From: an uncultured Christensenella sp.
GTDB taxonomy: Bacteria; Bacillota; Clostridia; Christensenellales; UBA3700
Direction of reading: 5' to 3'
Assembly (NCBI GenBank): GCA_910579785.1
Contig: CAJTVJ010000010.1
Coordinates: 1 to 57,578 of the forward strand
DNA: 57,578 nt
Below, one piece after another: positions 15,147-23,445 of the stretch. The translations under genes were made by a program, and so were the position numbers. Numbering within the stretch: the first letter of the stretch is position 1; the number at the start of each line of letters is the position of its first letter. The notes beneath the pieces were generated by a model, which did no database searches, was not told where the DNA came from, and was given only the letters and a program-made list of their open reading frames with translations.

Positions 15147-15175
15147 TTGCAATCCAAGTTGAAAGATGTTATAAT
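15147..15175 (+). promoter_or_regulatory. Promoter of the deoxyribosyltransferase gene
   Basis: TTGCAA (15147-15152), 17-base spacer, TATAAT (15170-15175). It leaves an untranslated leader of about 70 bases. The 346-base divergent gap holds this promoter and the opposing one and nothing else that I can recognise. Confidence 0.65.
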
Positions 15176-15251
15176 AAAAAAGGTCATTTCAATCGGCGTT
15201 TGTGTGGCTCGTATTTTATATGTAATAGTTTATAATATGGAGATAAAAATT

Positions 15252-15698
15252 ATGAACAAAGTCTACTTTGCAGGCCCACTTTTTTGTCAAAGCGAAAAGG
15301 ATTATAATATTAAACTAGCATCCGTTCTTGAAAAGGCGGGATATAAAGTGTTTTTGCCGCAGCGGGATGGGCTTGAGGCTGCTCTGATAAAAAATAAAAC
15401 GCAAGCTGAAGTGGCTCAAATGATATTCGAAAAAGACACTTCGGAAATTTTAAGCGCAGATATATTTTTTATGGTTTTAGATGGACGCGTACCAGATGAC
15501 GGCGCGTGTGTTGAGTTGGGAATCGCCTATGCAAGCAACAAAAGATGCTACGGAGCAAAAACCGACGCGCGTGCGTTAGAGATAGGCTTGGATTTAAACC
15601 CTCTGATCAGCGGTTGCTTCAGTAAAATTTTTTATAATCTAAACGGGAACGAATTGATGAATGAGCTTAAAGCATATTTATCAATGAATAAATTATAA
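15252..15698 (+). CDS. Nucleoside 2-deoxyribosyltransferase
   Basis: A 148-residue enzyme that moves the deoxyribose of a deoxynucleoside between bases, or hydrolyses a (deoxy)nucleotide in some family members. The family pattern is complete: VYFAGPLFCQSEKDYN at the N-terminus, FLPQRDGL, and MVLDGRVPDDGACVELGIAY with the catalytic Glu in VELG. The ATG at 15252 follows GGAG by 9 bases; the longer upstream frame overlaps the promoter and is not used. Together with the divergent HD hydrolase it makes a pair of deoxynucleotide enzymes in an A+T-rich accessory region. Confidence 0.87.
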   Translation: MNKVYFAGPLFCQSEKDYNIKLASVLEKAGYKVFLPQRDGLEAALIKNKTQAEVAQMIFEKDTSEILSADIFFMVLDGRVPDDGACVELGIAYASNKRCYGAKTDARALEIGLDLNPLISGCFSKIFYNLNGNELMNELKAYLSMNKL

Positions 15699-15847
15699 TA
15701 AGCTAGTAAATTATACCGACAGAGATTAGTAGATATAATCCTCACCTTAATGTCATAAATTTTTTATGTTTAAATCTCTATAATAAAAATAAAGCCTTTT
15801 CCTATTTGAAAAATAGTGTTCGGATAATTAACATTAGGTTCACCATC

Positions 15848-15879
15848 AAAAACGCAAGTCGAATTTTACTTGCGTTTTT
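15848..15879 (+). terminator. Terminator in the 15.7-16.0 kb gap
   Basis: AAAAACGCAAGT, 8-base loop, ACTTGCGTTTTT. It lies inside a short 71-codon open frame, which argues that the frame is not a gene. The rest of the gap (15699-16035) is A+T-rich with a weak promoter-like pair, TTAAGC/TATAAT (15941-15969). Confidence 0.75.
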
Positions 15880-16035
15880 CTATACCTGGGAAAATAAGAC
15901 ATGCGAGTGGTTTAGTCAAGCAATCTGCAATTACAATACATTAAGCTTAGTAAGTATTCTTGATATAATTGACTTTATTTATTATTTATATTATAATTAT
16001 TATAGTTATATGATTAATTAAAAAGGGAGTAAGCG

Positions 16036-16971
16036 GTGCGTAAAAATAAAATTATTATTATAATTTCCATTATAAATATAATTTCAGCATTTACTATTGG
16101 CATATTCTCTGGATGCAATATAGGAAACGATGATAATGAGATTACAATTAATGGAATAACTTATAGTTTCTTCAGCTACAATGATGAAAATTATTATTAT
16201 GCTCATAATGTTGAAGATGAATCAATAGTATCAGTTAAAATAAAAGATTACATAAATGGTTATCCAGTAAAAAAAATTAGTTCATTTAGAAATTGCACAA
16301 ACTTGACTAATATTATAATCCCAAGTACCGTTACAACTCTTGCGGATAGTGCTTTTTATGGTTGTTCAGCTTTGGAAGATATAGAATTGCCAGATTCAAT
16401 AATAGAGTTAGGAAGTTTTGCTTTCAAGTATTGTTCTGAATTGAAAACAATTTCAATACCAGACTCCGTAGAGGAAATAGGAAGTGGATGTTTTCAAGGT
16501 TGTAAGTCATTAGAAAGTATCAAGATGCCAAATAGCTTAAAGACTATAGGTTCAAATGCCTTTGAGGATTGTAGAAAATTAAAAGAAGTCGACCTACCTA
16601 TTTGTATTACAGCGATAAAAGACAAGGCGTTTATAAATTGCAGTATGCTAGAAAGAATTTATTTGCCAGATTCAATAATAGAAATTGGTAAAATGGCATT
16701 TTGGAATTGCTATGAATTATATAGTTTTCGTGTTCCTCGTGGAGTAACTGAATTATCAGATTATATTGTTTTTGATTGTGCAAATCTGCATGAAATTTAT
16801 ATTCATAAAAACGTTAGTAAGATTGGAAAATCGTTTTTTGATGTAGATGCTTATCAACAACATGTTGTACCTAGAGTCTATTTTGAAGGAACAAAAGAAG
16901 AATGGGATAAAATAGAGTTAGGTAACGGTAATCACCATTTAAGCAGTATAACATTTAATACGTATCAATAA
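16036..16971 (+). CDS. BspA-type leucine-rich-repeat lipoprotein
   Basis: A 311-residue protein with a lipoprotein signal ending IFSGC (Cys near 26), a short linker and about seven LRR_5 repeats of 23 residues with the pattern IxIPDSVxxIGSxAFxxCxxL (for example IELPDSIIELGSFAFKYCSE). These are typical of BspA-like surface adhesins. The start is GTG at 16036, 6 bases after GGGAG. Its A+T-rich codon use matches the neighbouring accessory genes. Binding partner unknown. Confidence 0.88.
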   Translation: MRKNKIIIIISIINIISAFTIGIFSGCNIGNDDNEITINGITYSFFSYNDENYYYAHNVEDESIVSVKIKDYINGYPVKKISSFRNCTNLTNIIIPSTVTTLADSAFYGCSALEDIELPDSIIELGSFAFKYCSELKTISIPDSVEEIGSGCFQGCKSLESIKMPNSLKTIGSNAFEDCRKLKEVDLPICITAIKDKAFINCSMLERIYLPDSIIEIGKMAFWNCYELYSFRVPRGVTELSDYIVFDCANLHEIYIHKNVSKIGKSFFDVDAYQQHVVPRVYFEGTKEEWDKIELGNGNHHLSSITFNTYQ

Positions 16972-17005
16972 ATTCCAAAAAATTCGATTTATGCGCAAAG
17001 TGGCT

Positions 17006-17048
17006 CACCAAAAATAAGACGGCAGCTTTGCCGTCTTTATTTTTGGTG
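17006..17048. terminator. Strong terminator after the LRR gene
   Basis: CACCAAAAATAAGACGGCA pairs with TGCCGTCTTTATTTTTGGTG with one bulged base and a 4-base loop, then TTTTT. The remainder of the gap to 17295 is A+T-rich and holds only the next promoter. Confidence 0.85.
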
Positions 17049-17245
17049 TTTTTAGTAAATAAAATTGTTCATAAATTAAATATTTCACTTCAATAAAAGC
17101 ATTCGATTGAGTTTTTTTATAATATCTTAGATAAAATATGTAGCAGGTGTTTGAGTATTAAAGAGTTTAGATAAACTTATTGAGTTTAGCATATTTAGTA
17201 TATTAAAAAAGTATATATAGCTTTATTAAAATAGTATTAAAATAT

Positions 17246-17274
17246 TTGATTAAATTTGATATCATTGATATAAT
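17246..17274 (+). promoter_or_regulatory. Promoter of the XRE regulator operon
   Basis: TTGATT (17246-17251), 17-base spacer, TATAAT (17269-17274), about 20 bases before the GTG start. Confidence 0.6.
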
Positions 17275-17295
17275 TATATTATCAGTGGGGGATAT

Positions 17296-17943
17296 GTGGA
17301 AAATAAAGTTTTAGATAGTATTGGAGATAAAATTTATAATCTTAGAAAGCAAAAGAATATCTCACAGGACGAATTGGCTGAATATATTGGTGTGACAAGG
17401 CAAACTGTGTCAAAATGGGAAGCAAACAGAAGCCAACCTAAATTGGAAAATTTGAGACAAATATGCGAATGTTTGGGCGTTGAGTTGAAATATTTTACAA
17501 ACAATAACAGTTTTGTAGAAGATTTTAATATAGAACAAAGTAATTTAGATAATTCTGCTATTGAATTAGAAGCCCAATCTTTATCAAATGATGAAAATGA
17601 AATTCGTCAAATCGTTGCAAGTGACGAATCGATTGAAGAAGTTGAGGAAATTAAATTATCAAACGACGTTGCAAAACCCCAAAAGCTATCGAAATTTAAG
17701 ATATTGATTGTTACGACGTTGATAATTACAATAATTATGGGGTTGATCGGAATGATTGTTTTAATAATCAATTCCGAAATGAAATCATCTAGTTCGGACG
17801 GAGAATTTGACAGTGGATATAGCAGCGTCACTTGGAATTACAATATAGAGAATTTAGGGTGGATATTATTTGGCATAGCGTCGGTAGTAATTGTAGTTTT
17901 GATTTCGTTAATTGTAATTAACAATTATAAAAATAAAAAATAG
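17296..17943 (+). CDS. Membrane-bound XRE-family regulator
   Basis: A 215-residue protein. A Cro/C1-type HTH fills residues 9-64 (IYNLRKQKNISQDELAEYIG, VTRQTVSKWEANRSQPKLEN). An acidic linker and two membrane segments follow (about residues 136-160 and 190-210), separated by a short Ser/Asp-rich outside loop. Starts at GTG 17296 behind GTGGGGG. HTH-plus-membrane proteins of this shape in Bacillota often sense an outside signal and control a neighbouring gene; here the next gene encodes a secreted protein starting 10 bases downstream of this stop codon. Confidence 0.85.
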   Translation: MENKVLDSIGDKIYNLRKQKNISQDELAEYIGVTRQTVSKWEANRSQPKLENLRQICECLGVELKYFTNNNSFVEDFNIEQSNLDNSAIELEAQSLSNDENEIRQIVASDESIEEVEEIKLSNDVAKPQKLSKFKILIVTTLIITIIMGLIGMIVLIINSEMKSSSSDGEFDSGYSSVTWNYNIENLGWILFGIASVVIVVLISLIVINNYKNKK

Positions 17944-17953
17944 GAGAATGACA

Positions 17954-18445
17954 ATGTATAATGGAAAAAGTTATTTATTGAAAAATCTACTGTGTTTGAC
18001 AGTGATTTTGCTTTTGGTGATATCTTTGGTATTTTGTAGTGTAGGAACTTTGGCGTATGCAGATTCTTTTGATGAAAGTTCTTCCGATATAGAAGCTCTT
18101 GGATTGGTAACTAAATTAACAATTAAAATGGGAGCAGTGGACGGGTATGTATGGGCGGAAGCTCATAATGAGTTTACGCTTGGTTTGTCAACCATACAAG
18201 TATATGTTGAATTATATTCATCCAACACAGATCAAGATAGTTATAAAAATATGCAACTCGAAAGTAAGAACTTCATATCAGATTTAAATATAGGCAAATC
18301 GATAAGAACAACAGCGCCTATAAACGGAAGACAGCTTTATTGGAGAGGTAGATTGTTTTATAAAATGGACAGTAAGGATTGGGTATCAAAAGAGACTATT
18401 ACATACCTTGTAGATGCAAACGGAAACGTGATAAGAACGGCTTAG
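17954..18445 (+). CDS. Secreted protein paired with the XRE regulator
   Basis: A 163-residue protein with a signal peptide ending near TLAYADS and a beta-rich mature part (LVTKLTIKMG, IQVYVELYSS, LYWRGRLFYKMD). No domain recognised. The ATG at 17954 is 7 bases after TAGGAG; the upstream ATG at 17948 is too close to that site. Translation is probably coupled to the XRE gene, whose stop overlaps this ribosome site. It could be a secreted ligand, a bacteriocin-like product or an adhesin-accessory protein. Confidence 0.75.
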   Translation: MYNGKSYLLKNLLCLTVILLLVISLVFCSVGTLAYADSFDESSSDIEALGLVTKLTIKMGAVDGYVWAEAHNEFTLGLSTIQVYVELYSSNTDQDSYKNMQLESKNFISDLNIGKSIRTTAPINGRQLYWRGRLFYKMDSKDWVSKETITYLVDANGNVIRTA

Positions 18446-18468
18446 TAAGATTAGAAATGAGAAATATT

Positions 18469-18496
18469 AAGGAAGTGTTAAATGCACTTCCTTTTT
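18469..18496 (+). terminator. Terminator of the XRE/secreted-protein operon
   Basis: AAGGAAGTG, 7-base loop, CACTTCCTT, then T run. Confidence 0.75.
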
Positions 18497-18557
18497 AAAT
18501 TTAATACAATGTTAAGAAAAGTTGCGGGAATGTTAGGGAAAGGCGACAGCGAATGAA

Positions 18558-18587
18558 TTGACATCTTTATTATCTGATAACTAATAT
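18558..18587 (+). promoter_or_regulatory. Promoter of the giant surface protein gene
   Basis: TTGACA (18558-18563) and TAATAT (18582-18587) with an 18-base spacer, about 55 bases upstream of the start codon. Confidence 0.5.
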
Positions 18588-18642
18588 TAACTTATAACTA
18601 AATATAGTTTTTCATACAAAAGAAAAGTTGAGGAGTAAGTTT

Positions 18643-21600
18643 ATGATAGCAAACAAAATGAAAGCGTCAAGGTTATTAGCGCTGCTGATTGTTGTTTTAA
18701 TAATTAGTTGTATAGCGCTTGTTGCCTTAAATAATGGGAACTGTGATAAAGCTAATGCTGAAAGTTCTTTAATTGAGACAGTGGCAAGTGGAGAAAATGA
18801 TTATTCTGTTTATACAGATAAAGTTTTGCCAGACAAAATAGATAAAGATAATTTGAAAAATTATGTGCCTATTGATAAATTCAATACAAATGGAACAACG
18901 GTATATAACGGTCGCAATTATGGATTTATCATATATAGTAATTCTGGGACCAATCATGTATTATTATTTAAAGAGATATATACGCCACACGAAGATGGTG
19001 ATGGATATGAAACAACTTTAAAAGTGATATATGAAAATTCTTTTTTTAGAGGGATTGGAAATAGCCTAATTTACGCAAAATCACCTTATCATATTGCGCT
19101 TGCTGATATTAAATTTGATAATATGATTATGGATTCCGATTCAGATAATAATATTTTGTATAAAGATTATAATAGTAATTTAGATACAGGTGCATACTAC
19201 ACGCAAGTAAGATATGAAAATCAATTTTCTTATTATGATGGAAGATTGGCGGGTGACACTTTTCTTGCAGTTGTTTCTGCCGCAGCGGACGTATATGGTT
19301 TTGTAGCGGATATATTCAATTTGAAAGGTGGAAAATTTGCAGATGCTATAAGTGGTGCATGTACAATGGTATCTGACGGTTTATTGATATATGATATCTC
19401 ACAAACTGACAATTATTGGGTTGAGCATTCGACTTTTGATACTGATATAGATTTCCCATTGACGAGACAAGGACAGATTGAAAAGTATGGCTCGCTTAAA
19501 AAAGATGTTAGAATTGATGTTCAAGCAGATAAAAACGAATACTTATCGGGCGACAACGGCGGAGGATTTGCAAGAGCGATTTATAGAATAATGAATGAAA
19601 ATAGGAAGGACTATTACATTAATAACCGCATATCTTTTGATATATGCCGTTATAACGGAGCTGAACGTCATAAAGTTGATGATGCATACATTGAAAGTGT
19701 GTACAGTGTTACGGGTACAAAGTGTGACGGCTACGGTGGCATATCTGAATTAAACGAAACATTTAACTATTATAACTATCAAAGAATTACGCCGATGATA
19801 ACTAGCAATGTATTTACATTTAAGCCTAAGGAAATTGGAAAATATAATATAATTGTGCCACAAGGATATTATTTGTCAGTAAACGGCACGCCTATCGTAG
19901 ATAATGTCGTTGATGTTGGCGAAGACGGCTGTATAATTGGGTTAGTAAAGAGTAGTGACGCAAATATAGGGAATATGCTTTATTCAAGATTGCTGCCCCA
20001 AGACTTTTACAACGGAGAAATAGCTTTTACAAATTTAACAATTCAAAAAAATCAATATTTGAATTTAAACGGTCTGACCAAGGTCGACGACGTTGTTTAC
20101 TGTATTGAGAGAGTCAACGCTGCAAACAACGATATTTATATGCTTGACGCCGGTACACTTATCGATGACGTCGATCTATATATCACTGACAGCAACCTAA
20201 ACGTACTGTCAAAAGCAACGAAGAAAGAGGGCAAGCTGTACGTCAATTATCCAATGAAAGCAAACAGCGTCTATGGCGTCGTATGCGTCAACAGAACGGG
20301 AAGTTCTCTTGATTTGACGGTAAAAAAAGAAAGCGGCATGACAATAGAAAACCGTCCTTATTCTGACGTTGAAGGACTTTATTATTCCTTTAATCCAAAG
20401 TATACGCAATTTTACAATGCTGTGAGAGCAACGCTGTATGACGAGAATATGAACTTAGTATCTGACATCGGAGACAATGCTTTCTTGCAAGCAGGTTACA
20501 ATTATTATCTATTACATAGAGGCACGGGCAACATAAGCATTGAGTTATCCGAGCAAACATTGCACATTTTGAATTCTATAAACGAAACGTTGGAAAGTCA
20601 AAATTCATATAATGAAATGTTCAACTTTACGCCTGTCGTTACGGCGCGGTACACTTTTGCGGACGGAACATACGACGTGTATGACGGTAACAACGTGATT
20701 GCGCAAAATGTAAGTCAATGTATTTTACGAAAAGATACGAGATATCTCATTATCAAGAGACAGTTTGGCGGTTACACCAAAATATATCTTGACGGTGACG
20801 AATTAAATGAAGGAACAAACAACGTTGATTCAACCCAGCCTTATGAAGTATATAAATTGAATATAGCGCAAAAGTCAAGGTTGGACATTATTATAGACAA
20901 TGCAGGGGCAATTACTGTCTACGACGCGGCGCTCAATAAAATCGAGTATGATCACGGATATTTGTTTGAGGCAGGGACGTATTACGTCATAGTAGAAAAC
21001 AGCGGCGCATATAATATTACTATTGAGAAGTATATTCAGCAAGTCAATCTCACTTTCTACGTTGACGGTGAGGTATACGACGACGCTACGGGTGAAAAGT
21101 ATTATTACGGAGAGAATGCCGCTTTGCCTGTGCCCGTCAAAGAAAGATATGATTTCAATGGGTGGAAGCATAACGGAAAATTAGTCACGAATAGTCAAGG
21201 CGTAACTTATAGCGAATTGCTTGAAGACGAAATGACGTTGGTTGCGGATTGGACTTTGAGAGGCATCGTGATGGAAATTTGCTTAAGCAACGGCGCGTCA
21301 AAATGGTGGGACGGCAGTGATATTACGTCACAAAATCCCGGCGAGGTCTATATAGAAGGACAAGTGATCGATTTGCTTGTCAATATGAAGAGCGATTTTG
21401 TCAAAACCAGCGATGGCAAAAAACAAGGTTATTTCCTCCAAACCTTTGAATATCAAAAGACGGGAGCAGTCTTGGGCGTAGATTATTATGAGTTTACGCC
21501 GATTTGGCAACAAGAGAGATACTATATCGAATTTATCGCTCCTTATCCGCAGACGTATAAGACAAGCAGAGCGATAGAATACGGCGAGACTATCTCATCT

Positions 21601-23313
21601 TCGGTATTTCCGTCGCAAGCATTCCAACTTGATAGAAATCAACAGCTTTATTATCTTATCGGTTGGAAATTGAGCGACAGTTCAGGCGCAATCAGATTTG
21701 TTCAAGGCGGAGCATTGACAGACCTTACTCCGGGATACGGAAGCGAATTCAATTACGACTCCGACGGCGACAACGTATTTGACAGCACGCTCATACGTAT
21801 GAGCGCGGCGGTAGAATATGTGGACTATACTGTAAGAATAAATTCTGTAAGTCATCACGTGCCGCTAGACGGTTACAACGTCGGCACGTTGGGAAGTTAT
21901 GGATATACAGAATCCAAATATTACGGACACAACGTATATTTTACAACGCCGAAAGCAGACAGAAATTTCAGCTTTGGCAGCGTTATTAACGTCAGCGATT
22001 TGACTTCATATTGGACAAGCGGAAGCCGTGCAGTTACGGTAGATTTGTCCCTTGTGGACAGTGAAATTACGGTTGGTTTGAGTTACAGTCACTCGGGCAG
22101 CGGCAATCAAGATACTTATAGAGGCAGTGACGGCAACGTAAATATCAAGGATATGTATCTCAGGTCTTATTGCTTTGTCAATTGGACGTTGGACGGCAAC
22201 GTCATCACAGTGTTGAATTATTCAAATTTAGGTATAAGACAATATTATAGCAACGTAAAAGGTGTGACGCTGTCTAAAACAATAACTGCCAATTTTACTG
22301 ATAGGGTAAACATTAGACCTACTTCCGGCGTAACTTATACTATAAACAATGCGGCAACTTATATTGATTTATCGAGATTTACACTTATGGTAGGTATGAC
22401 TTTTAATATCTATGCTAGTGCAAAAGAAGTGACGTTTGTCAACGGTAAATGTTCTGATACAAGAATTATAATATATAAAAGAAGTGAAAAATTGGTACTT
22501 AATTTCAATAATGTAAACATGCAAGCAAAAAGTAATAACAGTGTAATAGATGCAGGTAATTGTTCGGATCTGGAGATATACTCGTATAATCACGTTACAC
22601 TTTCGGCTGGAGAAGTAAATAAAGAAGTAAGTAATGCTGCGATTGTATGTCAAAATCTATCTTTGATGGGACAGAATATAAATATTAATGGCGGTAATCA
22701 AATGGGTGGATATGGCATTTACGGGAATGCAATTCATGTAAGTTATGCTACGGCTGGAATAAAGTGTACAGATGCAGATAAGAAGTTGCATGTGGATGCA
22801 TCTAAAGTTGTAGTACATGGTGGGAATGGAAAAACTCCTATATTGGATATTGTGGCAAAAGATGGGACTGAAGTAGGAGAAGATGGAGAAGTAGGTTGTT
22901 TTGGTCTAAATGGTTCAGACGGCGCAGTTGCAATTTATTTCAATGGTTATGTAAATGTTATGTTGGGAAGTCAGTTGGAATGTTTCGGCGGAGTAGGCGG
23001 TAATGGATGCGATGGTAAAAAAGGAGGTAATGGTGGCCCTGGTAGTGGTGTTGCTATCAAAAGTCCTGGCAACGGTGGAGATGGTGGCTGTGGCGGTGAC
23101 GGTGGAGACGGAGCAAAAGCCATAGTATGCAAGAGTTTTACAGGTAATACTTCTGGTTTGAAGGATGGCAAAGGCGGAGCAGGCGGCATAGGTGGCAAAG
23201 GCGGAGCGCCTGGTGATCCCGTAACTACAATTATTGGAACGAAACGCGGAGAAAGGGGGGAAGACGGTGATCCCGGTACACCCGGACAAACAGGTGAAAG
23301 TGAACTTGCGTAA
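18643..23313 (+). CDS. Giant mosaic surface protein with glycine-rich C-terminus
   Basis: About 1556 residues, starting at the ATG 7 bases behind GAGGAG; a TTG at 18628 is in frame but less likely. A hydrophobic N-terminal segment (RLLALLIVVLIISCIALVAL) is a signal peptide or anchor. The middle has many beta-rich segments and one InlB/Flg_new-type repeat (GEVYDDATGEKYYYGENAAL ... FNGWKHNGK) near residues 800-870. The last ~115 residues are Gly-rich (GGNGGPGSG, GGDGGCGGDGGDG, GGAGGIGGKGG), like collagen-type or PGRS tails. There is no LPXTG motif. Base usage changes twice: A+T-rich up to about 20.08 kb, chromosome-like to about 22.33 kb, then A+T-rich again, which suggests assembly from pieces of different origin. 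Probably an adhesin or envelope protein. Confidence 0.8.
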   Translation: MIANKMKASRLLALLIVVLIISCIALVALNNGNCDKANAESSLIETVASGENDYSVYTDKVLPDKIDKDNLKNYVPIDKFNTNGTTVYNGRNYGFIIYSNSGTNHVLLFKEIYTPHEDGDGYETTLKVIYENSFFRGIGNSLIYAKSPYHIALADIKFDNMIMDSDSDNNILYKDYNSNLDTGAYYTQVRYENQFSYYDGRLAGDTFLAVVSAAADVYGFVADIFNLKGGKFADAISGACTMVSDGLLIYDISQTDNYWVEHSTFDTDIDFPLTRQGQIEKYGSLKKDVRIDVQADKNEYLSGDNGGGFARAIYRIMNENRKDYYINNRISFDICRYNGAERHKVDDAYIESVYSVTGTKCDGYGGISELNETFNYYNYQRITPMITSNVFTFKPKEIGKYNIIVPQGYYLSVNGTPIVDNVVDVGEDGCIIGLVKSSDANIGNMLYSRLLPQDFYNGEIAFTNLTIQKNQYLNLNGLTKVDDVVYCIERVNAANNDIYMLDAGTLIDDVDLYITDSNLNVLSKATKKEGKLYVNYPMKANSVYGVVCVNRTGSSLDLTVKKESGMTIENRPYSDVEGLYYSFNPKYTQFYNAVRATLYDENMNLVSDIGDNAFLQAGYNYYLLHRGTGNISIELSEQTLHILNSINETLESQNSYNEMFNFTPVVTARYTFADGTYDVYDGNNVIAQNVSQCILRKDTRYLIIKRQFGGYTKIYLDGDELNEGTNNVDSTQPYEVYKLNIAQKSRLDIIIDNAGAITVYDAALNKIEYDHGYLFEAGTYYVIVENSGAYNITIEKYIQQVNLTFYVDGEVYDDATGEKYYYGENAALPVPVKERYDFNGWKHNGKLVTNSQGVTYSELLEDEMTLVADWTLRGIVMEICLSNGASKWWDGSDITSQNPGEVYIEGQVIDLLVNMKSDFVKTSDGKKQGYFLQTFEYQKTGAVLGVDYYEFTPIWQQERYYIEFIAPYPQTYKTSRAIEYGETISSSVFPSQAFQLDRNQQLYYLIGWKLSDSSGAIRFVQGGALTDLTPGYGSEFNYDSDGDNVFDSTLIRMSAAVEYVDYTVRINSVSHHVPLDGYNVGTLGSYGYTESKYYGHNVYFTTPKADRNFSFGSVINVSDLTSYWTSGSRAVTVDLSLVDSEITVGLSYSHSGSGNQDTYRGSDGNVNIKDMYLRSYCFVNWTLDGNVITVLNYSNLGIRQYYSNVKGVTLSKTITANFTDRVNIRPTSGVTYTINNAATYIDLSRFTLMVGMTFNIYASAKEVTFVNGKCSDTRIIIYKRSEKLVLNFNNVNMQAKSNNSVIDAGNCSDLEIYSYNHVTLSAGEVNKEVSNAAIVCQNLSLMGQNININGGNQMGGYGIYGNAIHVSYATAGIKCTDADKKLHVDASKVVVHGGNGKTPILDIVAKDGTEVGEDGEVGCFGLNGSDGAVAIYFNGYVNVMLGSQLECFGGVGGNGCDGKKGGNGGPGSGVAIKSPGNGGDGGCGGDGGDGAKAIVCKSFTGNTSGLKDGKGGAGGIGGKGGAPGDPVTTIIGTKRGERGEDGDPGTPGQTGESELA

Positions 23314-23332
23314 ATAAATGTAAAACATACTG

Positions 23333-23361
23333 TTGTCAAAAATGGGATAACGTGTTATTAT
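23333..23361 (+). promoter_or_regulatory. ABC transporter promoter
   Basis: TTGTCA (23333-23338), 17-base spacer, TATTAT (23356-23361). Confidence 0.5.
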
Positions 23362-23396
23362 ATTTATAGCATTGCAGGCGTTTGATCGACTTGACT

Positions 23397-23420
23397 GTGC
23401 ACTGCCTAAAGGTAGTGCGC
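23397..23420 (+). promoter_or_regulatory. Leader hairpin before the ABC transporter
   Basis: GTGCACTGCC, loop TAAA, GGTAGTGCGC (with G-U pairs), ending 13 bases before the ribosome site. No T run follows, so it is not a terminator; it may stabilise or regulate the mRNA. Confidence 0.4.
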
Positions 23421-23445
23421 GGTGACGTATAATAGGAGCAATATC

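Noticed and set aside
15806..16021. 71-codon open frame
   Set aside because: Contains a strong intrinsic terminator (15848-15879) and has no ribosome site or recognisable sequence.
7047..18600. Long direct repeat of the tRNA 3' end as right attachment site
   Set aside because: I looked for the GGTTCGATTCCCGATGG-type segment to the right and saw none; a serine recombinase does not require one.
22971..23339. Minus-strand proline-rich frame (PPLPP type)
   Set aside because: It is the antisense of the Gly-rich tail of the surface protein; no start signals.
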